Shown: piece by piece, positions 6,353 to 6,511 of the stretch
How the letters are laid out: each line of letters starts with the position of its first letter
How positions within the stretch are numbered: position 1 is the stretch's first letter
Assembly (NCBI GenBank): GCA_025934595.1
Contig: JAICXU010000191.1
Location: 1-6,511, forward strand
Source of the DNA: Polyangiaceae bacterium
Lineage (GTDB): Bacteria > Myxococcota_A > Polyangia > Polyangiales > Polyangiaceae
Direction: 5' to 3'
Length of the DNA stretch: 6,511 nt
Position numbers and translations under genes: made by a program
Notes under the pieces: generated by a model
The model's input: only the letters and a program-made list of their open reading frames with translations
Databases searched by the model: none
Told to the model about the DNA's origin: nothing

Positions 6353-6511
6353 TCACCAGCCGGAACAAGTCATTCGCAACGCGAGTGACTCGTCGCCGTT
6401 GTCGTCCATCATTTGGTAGAGGGTGCCTTCGCGATCGATCGCGATCGATTCGTTCGACGGCGTGCCGGGTACATCGAGGGCTTTCAGCTCGCCGGTGGTT
6501 TCGTTGACGAC
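6353..6511 (-). CDS. Hypothetical protein, C-terminal 52 residues, cut by the right window edge
   Basis: Read on the - strand, bases 6511 to 6356 are open in one frame and end at TGA (complement of 6353-6355), giving 52 residues that end LRMTCSGW. The codons have the same G/C-rich third positions as the other genes, and the frame fits a gene entering from the right and converging on the barrel gene with no gap. No start codon lies in the window that would make it complete. The segment LKALDVPGTP, then ESIAIDREGTLYQ and DDNGDESLALRM, reads like a blade or two of a beta-propeller (repeats of 'value at this step / display' type), but this is a guess from a short fragment. No family can be named. 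Confidence 0.6.
   Translation of the reverse strand, partial: VVNETTGELKALDVPGTPSNESIAIDREGTLYQMMDDNGDESLALRMTCSGW

Noticed and set aside
6323..6364. TCCGGC / GCCGGA inverted repeat around the convergent stops
   Set aside because: The stem is 6 bp with a 30-nt loop and no T-tract, which is too weak to call a terminator.
6429..6444. Perfect 16-bp palindrome TCGCGATCGATCGCGA
   Set aside because: It lies inside the right-edge coding frame (Ser-Ile-Ala-Ile-Asp-Arg-Glu) and is explained by preferred codons. It occurs once only, so there is no reason to call an operator or a repeat family.

Overview
The window is GC-rich, gene-dense bacterial DNA with strong G/C preference at third codon positions. 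Intergenic gaps are 0 to 56 bp, and no stretch over 300 bases lacks a gene. A eukaryote-like UDP-sugar pyrophosphorylase, a GAF plus HD-GYP signalling protein, an OprO/OprP-like porin and a pair of predicted outer-membrane barrels indicate a Gram-negative bacterium. The gene content and codon style suggest Myxococcota (Polyangia-like), but that placement is an inference without a database comparison.

Layout, left to right. (1) The 3' end of a UTP--glucose-1-phosphate uridylyltransferase (UDPGP family) runs in from the left edge on the + strand. (2) After 20 bp comes a 662-residue GAF/HD-GYP protein, a predicted cyclic-di-GMP phosphodiesterase. (3) After 11 bp comes a 487-residue porin with a Pro/Ser/Thr-rich linker and a short coiled coil. 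These three could be co-transcribed. (4) Convergent to the porin, on the - strand, is a 221-residue CADD-type protein of the haem-oxygenase/PqqC-like fold. It has every residue I recall as important for self-sacrificing 4-aminobenzoate synthesis. (5) Divergent from it across 56 bp, two tandem paralogous predicted outer-membrane barrel proteins lie 9 bp apart on the + strand. (6) The last 159 bases are the C-terminus of a - strand gene entering from the right edge. Its stop codon directly abuts the stop of the second barrel gene.

How the genes may work together is largely inferred. UDP-glucose supply plus c-di-GMP turnover next to an outer-membrane channel fits cell-surface and exopolysaccharide physiology, but the link rests on adjacency only. 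The CADD-like gene would feed 4-aminobenzoate into folate synthesis and forms its own transcription unit. The barrel pair is a local duplication of unknown function.

I found no mobile element, CRISPR array, RNA gene or defence/toxin system, and nothing that amounts to a wholly new system. The most interesting items are the CADD-type pABA synthase with its sacrificial residues intact, and an insertion of about 112 residues that separates metal ligands within the HD-GYP domain.
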